In this document: one piece after another, positions 35,936 to 59,904 of the stretch | Layout of the letters: every line of letters begins with the position of its first letter | How positions within the stretch are numbered: position 1 is the stretch's first letter | Notes under the pieces: model-generated | Databases searched by the model: none | Seen by the model: the letters and a program-made list of their open reading frames with translations, nothing else | What the model was told of the DNA's origin: nothing | Assembly: GCF_947242115.1 (NCBI RefSeq) | Contig: NC_074715.1 | Location: 27,940,376 to 28,004,375 of the forward strand | Source: Biomphalaria glabrata | Taxonomy: Eukaryota > Mollusca > Gastropoda > Planorbidae | Direction: 5' to 3' | DNA length: 64,000 bases | Position numbers and translations under genes: made by a program

Positions 35936-36099
35936 GGAATCCATAGTATTCACTACCTTCTTTTGCTTTTTTGATGGATTGGGTTTTTGTCAGTTTCTCA
36001 TCATTTTGCAGAAAGCATGAAAGGGTTTTAATTTCTTTAGCAGCTTTCCGTATATGCAGTCCAGACTTTTGTAGTTTCTTCCGAACTATATTAATTGGG

Positions 36100-37320
36100 A
36101 GCAAGAGCTTTGACCAGAATTTCAGATAGGCAAAAAATTCTTAATTTTCCACTGCATGAAGAAGATTCTGTCCTAATATTATATGGTACTACGTTTATGT
36201 TTTGTGCGCAAGCAAAAGGATTCAGAGCATACAAAAGTGGGAAAGATCCATATCTCGTTATGCTCGAGTATAGAAATACTCCGATAAGTGGACTGCCGTA
36301 TTCACCATCACAACTGGTGACGAGTAGAAGACTCAGGGAATCATTCGAACTGATCCCAAACTATTGAAACCATCGGTAGCTGAAAATGCAGAGACATTAC
36401 TCAACGAACGACAGATGAAAAGCAAAGTGAAATACAATGCAAAAGCAAGACTACCTAAAGATAATTCTGTCGGAGAGTTCGTCTAGGGCAAACATGGCAG
36501 AAAGCAGTTATAAAAAACATTCAGCACCCAGATTTTACATCATAAAGACAAACGGAAAAACATACAGAAGAAATCAACGCTTTTTGAATAAGAGTTTCGA
36601 TGAAGACATCTCTGGGTACTATGATACCGATGGAGACAATGAACTGCAAACTGTTGGAACAAACGAAACAGACAGTTATAGACCAACGTCTAGAGAACTT
36701 GTTGTGCCAGTCAAGACAACCAGAAGTGGACGAATTGTTAAAGTTCCTAGTAGACAGGGCCGGCCTTAGGCCACTGCAGCCTATGCGGTCGCAGTGGGCC
36801 CCGCGCTTTCATAGGACACGCGCTAATTCTAAGTGTACATTATTAAATTAAACCATTATAACGTATATAAAATAACAGGGTTTTCGTGACCTCCTGATTT
36901 TCCAGGGCCTCCAGGAAATCTCATGAAAAGGCAAAATATACGATAAAGTCCTGAACTTTTTTTGAATTTATTCAAATCTCCTGAAGAATAGACGAAATTG
37001 ACATTTTGGGGTGCCAATAAATAAAAAGTGGCATTGCGAGCTTTCATTTGATAAAAATATATTGCAAAGACGAAAGTAGGCCTATTTTCTAATTTAAAAA
37101 AATAATATTGACATTATGCTCATCCCTACCCAGACTAGGCCCCGCGCGATCCGCTTTGCATAGGGCCCCGCAAATGGTAGATATCACTCTTAAGAACTTT
37201 AAAAGGAAGGGCGTGATAATAACTTCAAAAGGAAGGATGTGCTAATATTATATGATATTACGTTATTGTTTGTTGTTTATGTTTTGTGCGAAAGCAAAAG
37301 GATTAGATGGAAATAAAAAT
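36100..37320 (+). mobile_element. Fossil Gypsy-type LTR fragment inside the hAT element
   Basis: The plus strand carries the end of an integrase-type polyprotein (LEYRNTPISGLPYSPSQL near 36.26 kb; TTRSGRIVKVPSR near 36.72 kb), similar in layout to the tail of the young element at 53391. Related sequences near 36163-36223 and 37232-37300 (CTAATATTATATG, TTTATGTTTTGTGCG) look like remnants of its two LTRs. The fragment is broken and is itself interrupted by a small element at about 36760-37170. Confidence 0.6.
36760..37170. mobile_element. Small non-autonomous DNA element
   Basis: Starts CAGGGCCGGCCTTAGGCCAC and GTGGGCCCCGCGC, and ends with AGGCCCCGCGCGATCC and CATAGGGCCCCGC, so its two ends share GGCCCCGCGC phrases. 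CAGGGCCGGC is a common hAT-type terminus. The exact right boundary and target duplication were not resolved. Confidence 0.4.
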
Positions 37321-38156
37321 AGAGTTTCCATTGGATTGAGGAAAAATGAATAGAGGGGTAATAACTCGAGTGTGAAGTTTAATTCTGAAATTATAGACGC
37401 CAAACCCGAATAATGGACTATTCTAGCATTATTAAGAATAACTTTTGGATCTGTTATACTCGATTCTGTAAATTTTGCTTCAAGGTTAATTAGTATAGCC
37501 ATAAAATACTCGCCATTTAGATCTATTATTAGTAAAGGTAACAAGATACCTGGAATTCGCTGTATATCATGCAGTTTTATTCGTGGCAACAAAGTTTAAA
37601 ATGTAAAACTAACTTTAAAAAAAACTTTGATCTCTGTGGGAAAAAATATTTTTAAAATGTCAACAAAGTCAACGTACTGATAGACCTAGATCTAGATTTA
37701 GTCTTTGTGATAAATTTTTAATCCATAAATGTTGAAAAAAAAGACACCCGTTGACACTATTTGTCAATCAAATAAATTAATTTATGTATTTACAAATAAA
37801 TTTCGGACACCCATTTGGGGGCCCCCCCTAGGTGGGGGCCCGGGGGGATTTTAAATTTCTCCCCCCCCCCTCCCCCCCCTTAGTTACGCCACTGCTTTTA
37901 TGTTGAACGGGGAAGTTGGTTTTTAAGGTTGTGTAATCCTACAGAGTGGAGGCCTGCCTCTCTCCCCTAACTCCGGCACTGTGCAGCCCCAAGTACCTTG
38001 ATTTTTTTTTGGGTCTTTCACCAGACACTGGGACCAAAAGATAAAAAAAATAATATACTAGGTGAAGGGAGGGAAAACGGTGCTATCGTAGCTTTAAAAT
38101 GTCTGAGGCATTCTTTTTTTTCCCCCAAGTGACACTTTTGCTAGTCCTGAATTCGG

Positions 38157-38163
38157 TATAAAA
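38157..38163 (+). promoter_or_regulatory. TATA box candidate for ligand B
   Basis: TATAAAA 745 bp before the ATG of the plus-strand ligand. The long gap suggests a spliced 5' UTR: a donor-like CGAAG|GTAGTT lies near 38332 and a good acceptor TTATTTTTCAG ends at 38769, 134 bp before the ATG. The 40 bp around the TATA recur at 26801-26845. Use is inferred. Confidence 0.45.
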
Positions 38164-38657
38164 GGCCCAAACCTTCAGACAAAAACTTTGGTCAAACCGT
38201 AGTTCGATGTTAGTAGATCTAGATCTAGGATTTTAAGGATGAAATACCAAATTAAAATTTTAGTAATAAATTAGATAGATTTAATTTTGTAAACAAAGTT
38301 TTATATTTCTACGGAGTCCTCCAATTTTCGAAGGTAGTTCAAAATTTCAAACCATGGAAGTAAAATTGAGAAGGTTAACCTATAGAAAAAAATCTATGAA
38401 TAGTGTAGACTTTTAATTAATATTTGATATAGAAAGCTATGCTAATTTTCTGTAAATTATTGTATTAACTTTTTAATAATGTTTATGCCGAAGGCATAGG
38501 TGATTAGCTAGACTGAGATGTTTATACTTACTAAGGCCAGAATACCCAACAGTGTAGTTTTTAAAAATATGTTGTAATTTAAAACAAAAGAGATTTATTT
38601 AGCAATTTTTTTTATAATGTAAAAATGTTTACATCTCTATTTCTTTTTTTATTCTGA

Positions 38658-38695
<38 letters not shown>

Positions 38696-38902
38696 CAATT
38701 TTACACCAAATGTAGTAATTAAATGTATTTATACTTGTAAAAAATATCAAATGTTGTTTATTTTTCAGAAGAAAGAGAAAAGGTTGACCCAAACTTTGGA
38801 TTAAAAATTAATATTTTCTGGCTTTCTTTTTGTGACCTTTCGAGACAATTTCTGAAACAGTGTAGCAAAACACTACACAGCGGAGTTTGTTTTTAAACAC
38901 CA

Positions 38903-50892
<11,990 letters not shown>

Positions 50893-50931
50893 ATAGACAC
50901 AGTGGCTCAATGAGAGGTTGCTGATCAATGC

Positions 50932-50937
50932 AATAAA
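50932..50937 (+). terminator. Polyadenylation signal of ligand B
   Basis: AATAAA 40 bp after the stop codon (50890-50892), followed by a T-run. It implies a very short 3' UTR compared with the about 400 bp of copy A. Confidence 0.6.
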
Positions 50938-50944
50938 CTTTTTT

Positions 50945-52785
50945 TTAAAGACTTCAAGCAGCAATCTTGTAACCCCAACAACAACAAAACATTTAAGGTT
51001 TCGCTCTGAAAAAAAAATATTACATAGAAATATTACATCCCTTTTTCTTTTCCGTACAAACCAACGTGATTTTAAGTTTAGTTTTCTTTTGAACTGGCTT
51101 GGTTAAAGAAACATGTTCTCAGCTTTAAATTTTTAGGTAGACTATCTGATTGATCTTTGTGTTATTTTAAAATGTAATGAGCGTTACCCTTACAGGAACA
51201 GAAAAGTTTGGAAAAGAGATATTTAACAGAGAGAGGAAAAGAGAGATAGATTTCAATCATACACTAAGACGCGCTATGAGCTAAATGGTCGGTGACAAGT
51301 CTAGTCACTTACTGAGCCATAGACATTTTCCATTTGTTTCATAATAAAAGCACTAAAGTGACAATTTAAGTAGGTGGACTACTCACTTGTACACAGACAC
51401 ATAAACCTACCTATCAATGCAAATATTGAGATAGTCAAATGCTAACACCACCGTGCAAGGTAGGCCTACAAGAAGGCTCGTGGGTGGTGAACGTCTTTTA
51501 TTAAATGTGTTGTGCTATCTGTTTACTTGTCAGGAATAAATTATTATAATTATTAACTTATTAATTTAAATACTTGAAGCCCATTTACAAATTATTTTTG
51601 TATTTGTGTTTTTATGAAATATTTATACGGATTGTTACCTTTACAATGTTTATATAGTGCTTATGGTATTATTTGTTTGTTTCCTTTACAACAATGTTTA
51701 TAGAGTGCTTATGGTATTATTCGTTTGTTTCCTTTATCGTTTAATCTGATTATACCGTCTGCTTAGCGCCAAACAAATCGTTCTATTAAACAATCCATTC
51801 AAAACATTTTTGCATAGTGTTTATTTATTTGGTTATAATGGAGTATTCCACAGTGACAGAATGCTGGTTGAGGCTAATAATTGTGGACTAAATTAGGTTT
51901 GAGCAAAAGGGATAGAGAGAGAGAGAGAGCTGAATAGTAATACAAATTAGATTTAGAAATACGACGAGACAAAATAACATTTAAAATTGTGGAAATGGAG
52001 AGATATTACTCACGAATGGGAGAAAACAATTTTAGAAAATTGAAAATAATTCTTTTTGATAAATAAAACAAAAGTAATACATCATGGATATTGCGTTGAC
52101 AAGACAATCAACAAAAAAAATGTAAAGGGCCAAGTCTGATAATTTAAAAGGAGACTTAATTTGACCGAGATAATCTTCGAGTAAAGAATTAAAGGAAAGT
52201 GGACATTGATGAGAACGTCTGAGATCCTTGCCTCGTCTGATGCAGAAGTCAACTCAAGACTACAAAATACAAGGGAAAGATCTTAGAAATGTCATTCTGC
52301 AGTGCTAGAGAAATAAAATACAAGGGAACACAAATTGCTTTTTAAAATATTTAGCTAAGCAATAATTCAAAAATAATTCCTTCCTCTCTGGGGTAGTTGA
52401 CGTCACGATTTTTTCCCTTTGCAACTTCTAGTGTGACTAAAGAGGCCAATACAAGCCCTAAATCAATATACCAAATATCCGTTGACTCCAGTTCCCCAGT
52501 AATTCATTAAGCTCTTTGCTTAATTTAGCTGCTATTTGGAACCAAAAGAGAAATAAAACTTAAACAAACATTCGGATCTATAGTCGAGGAGGATAAATGG
52601 TATTACAAGCAAAAGAAAATTTAGTTGTGGCCTACAATCGGCCGAGCACCACTAACCCCAATGCTCAGTAAAAAAAATTAAATGTAGGCCTAACCAATAG
52701 CCTGTCAAAGTGAATATTTTAAAAATGTCTCACAAAAAACTTAAGATCTAAATACAAGTCTACGCTGGTCGAATATTCCACGATT
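50945..52785. other. Intergenic stretch downstream of ligand B, no gene
   Basis: AT-rich. A local duplication containing ACAATGTTTATA, GTGCTTATGGTATTATT and CGTTTGTTTCCTTTA lies at 51640-51740, and a short GA run at 51913. No coding potential recognised. Confidence 0.45.
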
Positions 52786-52790
52786 GTAAA

Positions 52791-53233
52791 GTATTAGAGC
52801 GATTCATTGTGCAAAACATAAAGTAAGACAACAATCTGTTGTTACAAAGCTTCTATGAGGTAAAGCATTAGAGCGATTCATTGTGCCAAACATATAGTAA
52901 GACAACAATCTGTTGTTACAAAGCTTCTATGAGGTAAAGCATTAGAGCGATTCATTGGGCCAAACATATAGTAAGACAACAATCTGTTGTTACAAAGCTT
53001 CTATGAGGTAAAGCATTAGAGCGATTCATTGTGCCAAACATAAAGTAAGACAACAATCTGTTGTTACAAAGCTTCTATGAGGTAAAGCATTAGAGCGATT
53101 CATTGTGCCAAACATATAGTAAGACAACAATCTGTTGTTACAAAGCTTCTATGAGGTAAAGCATTAGAGCGATTCATTGTGCCAAACATAAAGTAAGACA
53201 ACAATCTGTTGTTACAAAGCTTCTATGAGGTAG
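52791..53233. repeat. 74-bp minisatellite, six copies
   Basis: Unit GCATTAGAGCGATTCATTGT, GCCAAACATATAGTAAGACA, ACAATCTGTTGTTACAAAGC, TTCTATGAGGTAAA. ATATAG/ATAAAG variants partly alternate between copies. AACAATCTGTTGTT is a small palindrome. It ends directly against a SINE-body copy. Confidence 0.95.
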
Positions 53234-53390
53234 TCCAAACGTTTGAGCACGTAATTTCTCCCACACCCAATCTCAGATCAAGTCGAAATTTTGCACAATT
53301 AATTTTTGTGCCTGACAAAACAAGAATCAATAAACAAAAATTAACCTATTAGTTAATTAACTTTTAGTAATTAATTATTTTGTTTCGTAC

Positions 53391-53532
53391 TGTAACATAA
53401 TAGTATTATATGTACATTTGCACACTAGCGCGTCAGTGCAACACCGCTTGTGTTTACGTAATAAATGGAGTTCCTAATATGTCTTCCCTCTTAAACACTA
53501 GTTTGTTATTTGTGTAATACGAATATTCTACA
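53391..53532 (+). repeat. 5' LTR
   Basis: 142 bp, beginning TGTAACATAATAG and ending AATATTCTACA; no difference from the 3' LTR was seen. The internal region starts TGGTGTCAGAG, the position expected of a tRNA primer-binding site; the tRNA was not identified. Confidence 0.95.
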
Positions 53533-56500
53533 TGGTGTCAGAGTAAAACTTAAAAAGCTATCCAGACAAAGGTTTTTATTAATCTAATAATGGCTTCTTT
53601 TTATTTTGAGCAACCAATCTTGAATTGGAATGCTAAAGATCTGTATCAAGAGTTTTTAAGGTTTCAACAGCAGGTGAGCTTTTGTTTCAACAAAGGACCG
53701 TTAGCTGGTGCCGATAGTAAACAAAAAGCCGGATGGCTGGGAATGTGGATAGGTCAACAAGGCCGTGAAGTTTACAAAACTCTAAATATTACTGATAGTG
53801 AAGAGGGAGATCCGCAATTGCTATTAAAGAAAATAGAAGACTACATAAGGCCAAGACAAAATAAAAGAGTGTCTAGATTTAGAGCACATCAGAGAAAGCA
53901 GGTAGAAGGAGAAAGTTTTGATAACTTTGTGAAAGACCTAAAGCTTCTCATTATGGACTGAGAGTATGACAACCCAGACGATATGCTTATTGATTTGATT
54001 ATTGGTGGAGTCATGCACGAAAAGGTACAATTAAGACTACTTGACCAGGGACAGAAGTTGACCCTTAGCAAGGCTATAGAAATGGGACAACAATACGAGA
54101 TGTCGCAAAGCCAAGTGAAAATGTTTAGGGGCCAAGAAGTTCTAGCAATCAAGAGACAGTCACACATATGTACTCCAGCAGAAGTCTAAAGACAACTCAG
54201 ATAAATTATGTAGTAAATGCGGCAAGAACCACGAAAAGGGAAAATGTCCAGCAATAGGAACCTTATGCAATTTCTGCAAGAAGAAAAACCAATGGTTTCA
54301 AATGTGCAGAAAAAGACGCAACGTTAATATGGTAGAAGATGACAGCCACAGTGATGAAAATATTGAACCTGTTAGCACTGCAAGTAGCCAGTATAAAAAG
54401 GGTAATATTGAGAATATCAATGTCGTTGAAGACAAGTGGACTGTAAAACTAGTCGTGCATGGCAAGACATTATTTTTTCGTATCGACACTGGTGCAAGAT
54501 GTAACATTCTTGTCAAGTCAGAGTTTGAAAAGCTCAAAGACAAAGTAAAACTTGCTTATTCAGCAAGGTCGGTCAAGTCTTACACTAATCATGTTATTAA
54601 GACTGTAGGAGCAGTGGTGCTACCTTTGAAAAATAATATCCAAGAGGTGAAAACAAGGTTTGAGGTAGTAGACATTAACCAAGGGAACATTTTGAGTGGT
54701 GACACAGCAGAATGTTTAGGACTACTACAACGGATTGACAGCATAGAATCCAAGGCAGAAGGCGAGTTACAAAGAGAATTTCCTGAAATGCTGAAAACAA
54801 CTGGAACACTGCCAGGAGAATACACGATTCAGTTACAGGAAAACGCTAGAGGAGTTATCCATCCACCACGTCGCTTAGCAGCATCGCTACGCAATAAAGT
54901 TGAAGAAAAACTTAAAGAAATGCAAGCTGATGGATTTATTACTCCAGTACATGAACCTACTGAATGGGTTAGCTCCATGGTTGTTTCGTTCAGGAATGAC
55001 AAAGTGAGAATATGCATTGATCCAAAAGATCTCAATAAAGCAATCAGACGGGAACATCACCCGATGAAAACTATTGAAGATGTGATCACTAATATTCCAG
55101 GTTCGAAGATATTCTCAGTTCTCGATGCCAAGTCAGGGTTTATGCAAATAAAGCTTGAAAGAGAATCTTCATTTCTCACAACTTTCAACACACCTCTGGG
55201 AAGATATAGATGGTTACGATTACCTTTTGGAATCAAATCAGCGCCAGAAATTTACCAAAGAATTATGGATGAAATGCTTCAAGGTATTGAAGGAGCATAT
55301 GTCATCATAGACGACATTCTAGTAGCTGGTAGAGATGTTGAACATCATGATCACATTTTGAAACAAGTCATGCAAAGAGCAACGGAGTACAATCTAAAGC
55401 TGAACTATGACAAGTGCAAGATAAGGCAAAACAGAGTACCTTATATGGGTCATATCTTGTCAGAGAAAGGTTTAGAACCAGATCCAGCAAAGATAAAGGC
55501 AATTATTGACATGCCAGCTCCACAAGACAAAGATGGAATCAGAAGATTTCTAGGTTTAATTCAGTACCTAGCAAAATTTATTCCTAATCTAAGTCAAGCA
55601 GATGCTCCAATACGAAAGCTTCTAAAAGATGACATAGAATTTCAATGGAATCATGAACAAAACAAGAGTTTCAAAGAATTGAAACATCTTTGTACAAACC
55701 CTCCAGTTTTGGCATATTATGATGTCAACAAGAACGTAGAGATAGAATGTGATGGAAGTAAAGATGGACTGGGAGCAGTATTACTCCAGGAAGGTCGTAT
55801 AATTGCATACGCATTAAGAGCTCTCACGGATGGAGAAAAAAGATATGCTCAAATTTGAGAAGGAAATGCTTTCAATTGTGTATAGTACAAGCAAATTTCA
55901 CTGCTACATATATGGTAAAGAAGTAACAGTTTATAATGATCACAAACCTCTGGATCAAATCTTCAAGAAACTTCTATTGTCAGCACCAATGAGAATACAG
56001 AAGATACTAATAAGACTACAGTGGTATGATATGAAAGTCTGTTACAGAAAAGGCAAGGAAATGTTTATCTCCGATACACTTTCTCGTGCACATCTACCAA
56101 ATACTGATACACAGACATGTGAATTTACAGATGATTCAGTGCATATGATCTCTGTAAGTGATTCGAAATACAGTGAAATTAAAGACTGTACAAGCAAGGA
56201 ACTTTCAATGCTTTTGGAAGTAATTATGACTGGTTGGCCAGACACAAGAAGCGAGACTCCAATTGAAGTCAGACCATATTGGGATTTAAGAGACCAGTTA
56301 TCAACTTCGGATGGTATTATATACAAAGGTCTGAGAATAGTCATGCCACCAAGCTTACGTAAATACATGCTAAATCTGATTCACAAGTCTCACTTAGGAA
56401 TAGTCAAGTGTAAGCAGCGAGCCAGAGAAGTCATGTATTGGCCAGGCATGAATGCAGACATTGAAGTGACAGTTAGGGATTGTAGCAGGTGTGCTGAACA

Positions 56501-57538
56501 TCAGAATCAAAATGTGTCAGAACCGCTAATGCCTACCAAGACACCAGACCTTCCATACAGCATGGTTGGGTGTGATCTGTTTAACTTTGAGGGTAAAAAG
56601 TATGTGCTTCTAGTAGACTACTTCTCAAAGTTTATTGATGTCAAAGAACTGTCACAGGAAACTACATCAGATATCATCAAAGCAATGAAGAGTATATTCG
56701 CATGCCATGGAATACCTAGAAAGTTAAGGTCAGATAGCGGGCCACAGTTCTCTTCAAGGGAATTCCTGAATTTCTGTAAATCATACGGAATAGAGCATGA
56801 AATATCGAGTCCTCATTTTCAGAGTTTTAATGGCGAGGCTGAAAGAGCTATTCAAACAGTGAAGAAACTTTGGAAGAAAAGCGAAGATAAATCTCTGTCG
56901 CTATTAGACTACAGAACTACTCCACTGAGTAATATTAATTTGTCGCCAGCACAATTATTCATGGGACGCCGACCCAGAAATTTGTTACCTTCGAGCGAGG
57001 AAATACTCACACCTAAGACACCAGATCTCAAGGTGGTGAAGAAACACTTTGACTCCGAGAAACAGTCTCAGAAACATTATTATGATAAGAGGAATGGAGT
57101 TAAGAGTTATAATCCACTACAAAACGGAACGGCAGTCAGAATGCAACTTAATTCTAAGTGGAAACCAGGAACAGTAGTTTCGAAGCATTCTAAGCCTAGA
57201 TCATATAATGTCAAAAGTGGAAATAAGGTCTACAGAAGAAACAGAAAACACATCAGAAAGTCTTCTGAGAAAGCAAACAGATTTATGACTTTCCAGATGA
57301 CATCTCAGAACAACCAGAACCACTAGATCTAGAGAGTCCAAGATTACATACTACACTAGATTTTGAGCCGCCACTACACACTGCTTCTTCTAAATCCGCT
57401 AGACCACATGAACCTTACGTAACACGCTCAGGCAGAATAGTTAACAAACCCAAGAGACTTGATTTGTGAATTGACTTTTTAGTTGACTAAGTTGTTAGTT
57501 ATTCTGATAAATAGATTTTCTGAATTAAAGAAGAGAGA

Positions 57539-57680
57539 TGTAACATAATAGTATTATATGTACATTTGCACACTAGCGCGTCAGTGCAACACCGCTTGTG
57601 TTTACGTAATAAATGGAGTTCCTAATATGTCTTCCCTCTTAAACACTAGTTTGTTATTTGTGTAATACGAATATTCTACA
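57539..57680 (+). repeat. 3' LTR
   Basis: 142 bp, matching the 5' LTR throughout as read by eye, and followed by the GTAC target duplication. Confidence 0.95.
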
Positions 57681-57735
57681 GTACCAAACAAGGGAAAGAA
57701 ATTGTACATTACAGATGTGATGATATAAGCTAAAT

Positions 57736-59515
57736 AGTCTCCTTGAGGAGGCCTGAACCATTGATTTCGAATTGAAGTCTTAAAACCTTTTTTAAAAATG
57801 CATTTAAAAAGCGATCACGGTAACATTCACAAAATATCCCATTCTCTTCCCCACCCCCTTTTCCAACTGGACCAGACAAATGATAGGATCATAGGCATTG
57901 AAAATGCTAAAAGCAAGATATTCAAATCGCACAGATTTATTATTGTTAGTTAGCTAGATCTATTACACATTTAAGTACATAAAACTGATCCAAACGAATT
58001 GACATAATTACACTTCATATAAGTTTTCTTTTTAATGTTTTTCTTGTTTAGATTCACAGTTGTAACTCTTGTTTGGTTGACAATACGAAGTTCAAGTAAT
58101 GCCTAGTAGCCTAAACTTGTAGGTACTATACTGTCTTGTTGTGTCTGTGAAAACAAATGAATACATACGATACAAACTATTGAGTTTAAGCATCAAACTT
58201 AAAAACAAAACGCCCGCAGCAGTTGGTCAAAAACTAGCCAAAGTTTCACAATTCAAGGTCAAGAATAAAAGACAATATTAGACCGCTAAAATAATACAAC
58301 ATTCATGAACACTTAGGACTACACACTGTGCTAAGTTAGATCAAAGTCCAAGACTATTGGGCCGTGGTCCCCACGTCTCCAGTGAAAATAAAGATAGCAT
58401 AGGCCTACGCATTAATTTATTAATTAATACTAAAAGTCATCGAATTCTTTTTTCAGTCCGTGAAGAGTCCTGGAAAATGAATTATTCGTAGACTTCTTGG
58501 CAACCAGAGATAACAATGTTTATATTTTAATAACAAACTATCAACTTTCAAAATTGTATTTTCAACTTTCGCACTTTAATAAGTTTATGCCTTTTTTTCT
58601 CTCTCCATTCTGATTGAGCACGGGGCGTCATTACAAGAGCGACAATGATGATGGGAGAATAACCCGCTTTAAAAAGTACAATACATAGTAATGAAAGTAT
58701 AGATTACACTCAATCACTGACTTGTACAAAGTTTCATACATAAATCACTATTAATCAACAGAAATGACAGGATAGAGTGCAAATACTACTTTAATAGTTA
58801 TTGTAATAATTGCATCAGCACATACTTTCTTCTCTCCCTTGTTCTATCTGCTGATCTGTTGTAACGACCACGTCTGACAAATGACCTTGAGAAAGGAGGG
58901 GAAAAAATGGGATAAGGAAGACAATATTTATAGTTCATGGCAAATCTATTATGACATGCTGCTTAACGCCACCTGTTGGCCTTTATTTGGGTGTTACCAT
59001 GGGAAACAGTGGACTAGTTTTATGCTCATTCAAAGCCATATTTCCTCGTTTCTTTAAAGTCACTAAAAGGTTGTTTTTTTTAATCTCGTGTATCTCAAAA
59101 CAACTGTTTCCATTATAAAATCTAAAATTGTATTTTATTACCAAATCTTTCTTGTAGTCAAAGTATGTGCATGGGTCAATAAAAGAAAAGGGGGGGGGGT
59201 TCATTGCTTTACATAAATTGTTTTAAGAAATGTGAGCCTATCGCATTGATTAAACTAAAATTTGTAGATTTTTTAAAAAAAAAAGATCTTTCCTTGTTTA
59301 ATATCAACAAAAATAAAAAATCTGTTTTTAAATTTATTTTATTATTATTATTTTTTTTTTTTGTTGCTTCTAGAGCTTGAAATCGTGTGTACATTCATTT
59401 CAATCCATAGTTCAAAATACTTGTTTTTGTTGTGTATTTCTGTTTGAACTGTTTCAGCTATGTTCGTTTTACAAAGTTTATTAGCTAACTCCGTATATAT
59501 AATCTTTCTTGTTTA
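57736..59515. other. Intergenic stretch, no supported gene
   Basis: 57785-57900 is a reverse-orientation copy of the hAT-related repeat at 13385-13480. The rest is AT-rich with only short unsupported frames (for example 58983-59204 on minus). Confidence 0.45.
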
Positions 59516-59519
59516 GATT

Positions 59520-59700
59520 TTTGAAATCATTTTTCCATCCTCTCTACTCACCAAATCGACATCAAATTTTGAATATAAGCTCATGCTCGGTGACAACACA
59601 CGAATCAATCACAAATAAAAAAAAATGAATTAATCAATTAGTCATAATTAATTAACTTTGTTTAAATGTATTAGGATAAGTAGTTATAAGCCTTGTATAG
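59520..59700 (+). repeat. Dispersed SINE-body copy, decayed
   Basis: ATCGACATCAAATTTTGAAT, GGTGACAACACACGAATCAA and AATTAATCAATTAGTC follow the order seen at 32325-32760. Confidence 0.5.
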
Positions 59701-59764
59701 AGAATTAGATCGTTTGCTAATATTTCAAAACTAATAATAGCCTATAAAACCTTCTATTTTGTTT

Positions 59765-59900
59765 TAACTACTTGAATAGCTCAGTGGCTAACAAGTCGGC
59801 TTTCCATGTGGGAGGCTCGAGTTTAAATTCAGATTAGAGCAAATGTTTAGCGTCCCATGTATCCTGTGGTATCAAGTCGTCAGTCGGTCTAACAATACAA
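59765..59900 (+). mobile_element. tRNA-derived SINE head
   Basis: GAATAGCTCAGTGGCTAACA (A box TAGCTCAGTGG) and GAGTTTAAATTC (decayed B box) are followed by a short body (GCGTCCCATGTATCCTGTGG). It is too degenerate at the B box to be a functional tRNA. Confidence 0.55.
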
Positions 59901-59904
59901 TAGT

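Larger units (their letters stand above)
34885..37894 (-). mobile_element. hAT transposon (decayed) with nested insertions
   Basis: Ends CAGGGGCGTAACTAGGG (left) and, inward from the right, CAGTGGCGTAACTAAGGGG, flanked by a perfect 8-bp duplication CTTTTATG (34877-34884 and 37895-37902). The minus strand carries transposase pieces. The C-terminal dimerisation domain is at 35348-35082 (LLAQATSIPSCERSFSKLKF, SYLRSTMTQERLIMALMS), and a more upstream piece near 36104-35940 (INIVRKKLQKSGLHIRKAAK). The transposase is split by a SINE (35705-35935), and the other half is replaced by a fossil LTR fragment that itself holds another small element. The intact duplication shows that the outer element moved as one unit before the nested insertions. 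Confidence 0.88.
53391..57680 (+). mobile_element. Young-looking Gypsy-type LTR retrotransposon
   Basis: A 4.29-kb Ty3/Gypsy-type element with 142-bp LTRs that look identical by eye, TG...CA ends, a 4-bp target duplication GTAC (53387-53390 and 57681-57684) and a purine-rich tract (AAAGAAGAGAGA) before the 3' LTR. Parts in order: gag-like region with a CCHC zinc knuckle (about 53.6-54.3 kb), aspartic protease (about 54.4-54.7 kb, DTGA motif), reverse transcriptase (about 54.9-55.5 kb, catalytic IDDI), RNase H (about 55.7-56.1 kb) and integrase (about 56.3-57.3 kb). No envelope-like gene is seen. The coding region appears broken at about two or three places, one of which could be the shift many Gypsy families use between gag and pol. 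Identical LTRs imply recent insertion. Confidence 0.95.
53240..57735 (+). repeat. Dispersed SINE-body copy, split by the LTR element
   Basis: 53240-53390 (GCACGTAATTTCTCCCACAC, CTCAGATCAAGTCGAAATTT, AATTAACCTATTAGT) continues after the LTR element at 57681 (GTACCAAACAAGGGAAAGAA). Comparison with the copy at 32325 shows one body cut by the insertion. Confidence 0.7.

Noticed and set aside
59765-59900. Functional tRNA gene
   Set aside because: The A box is good but the B box is mutated and the stems do not close; a SINE head is more likely.
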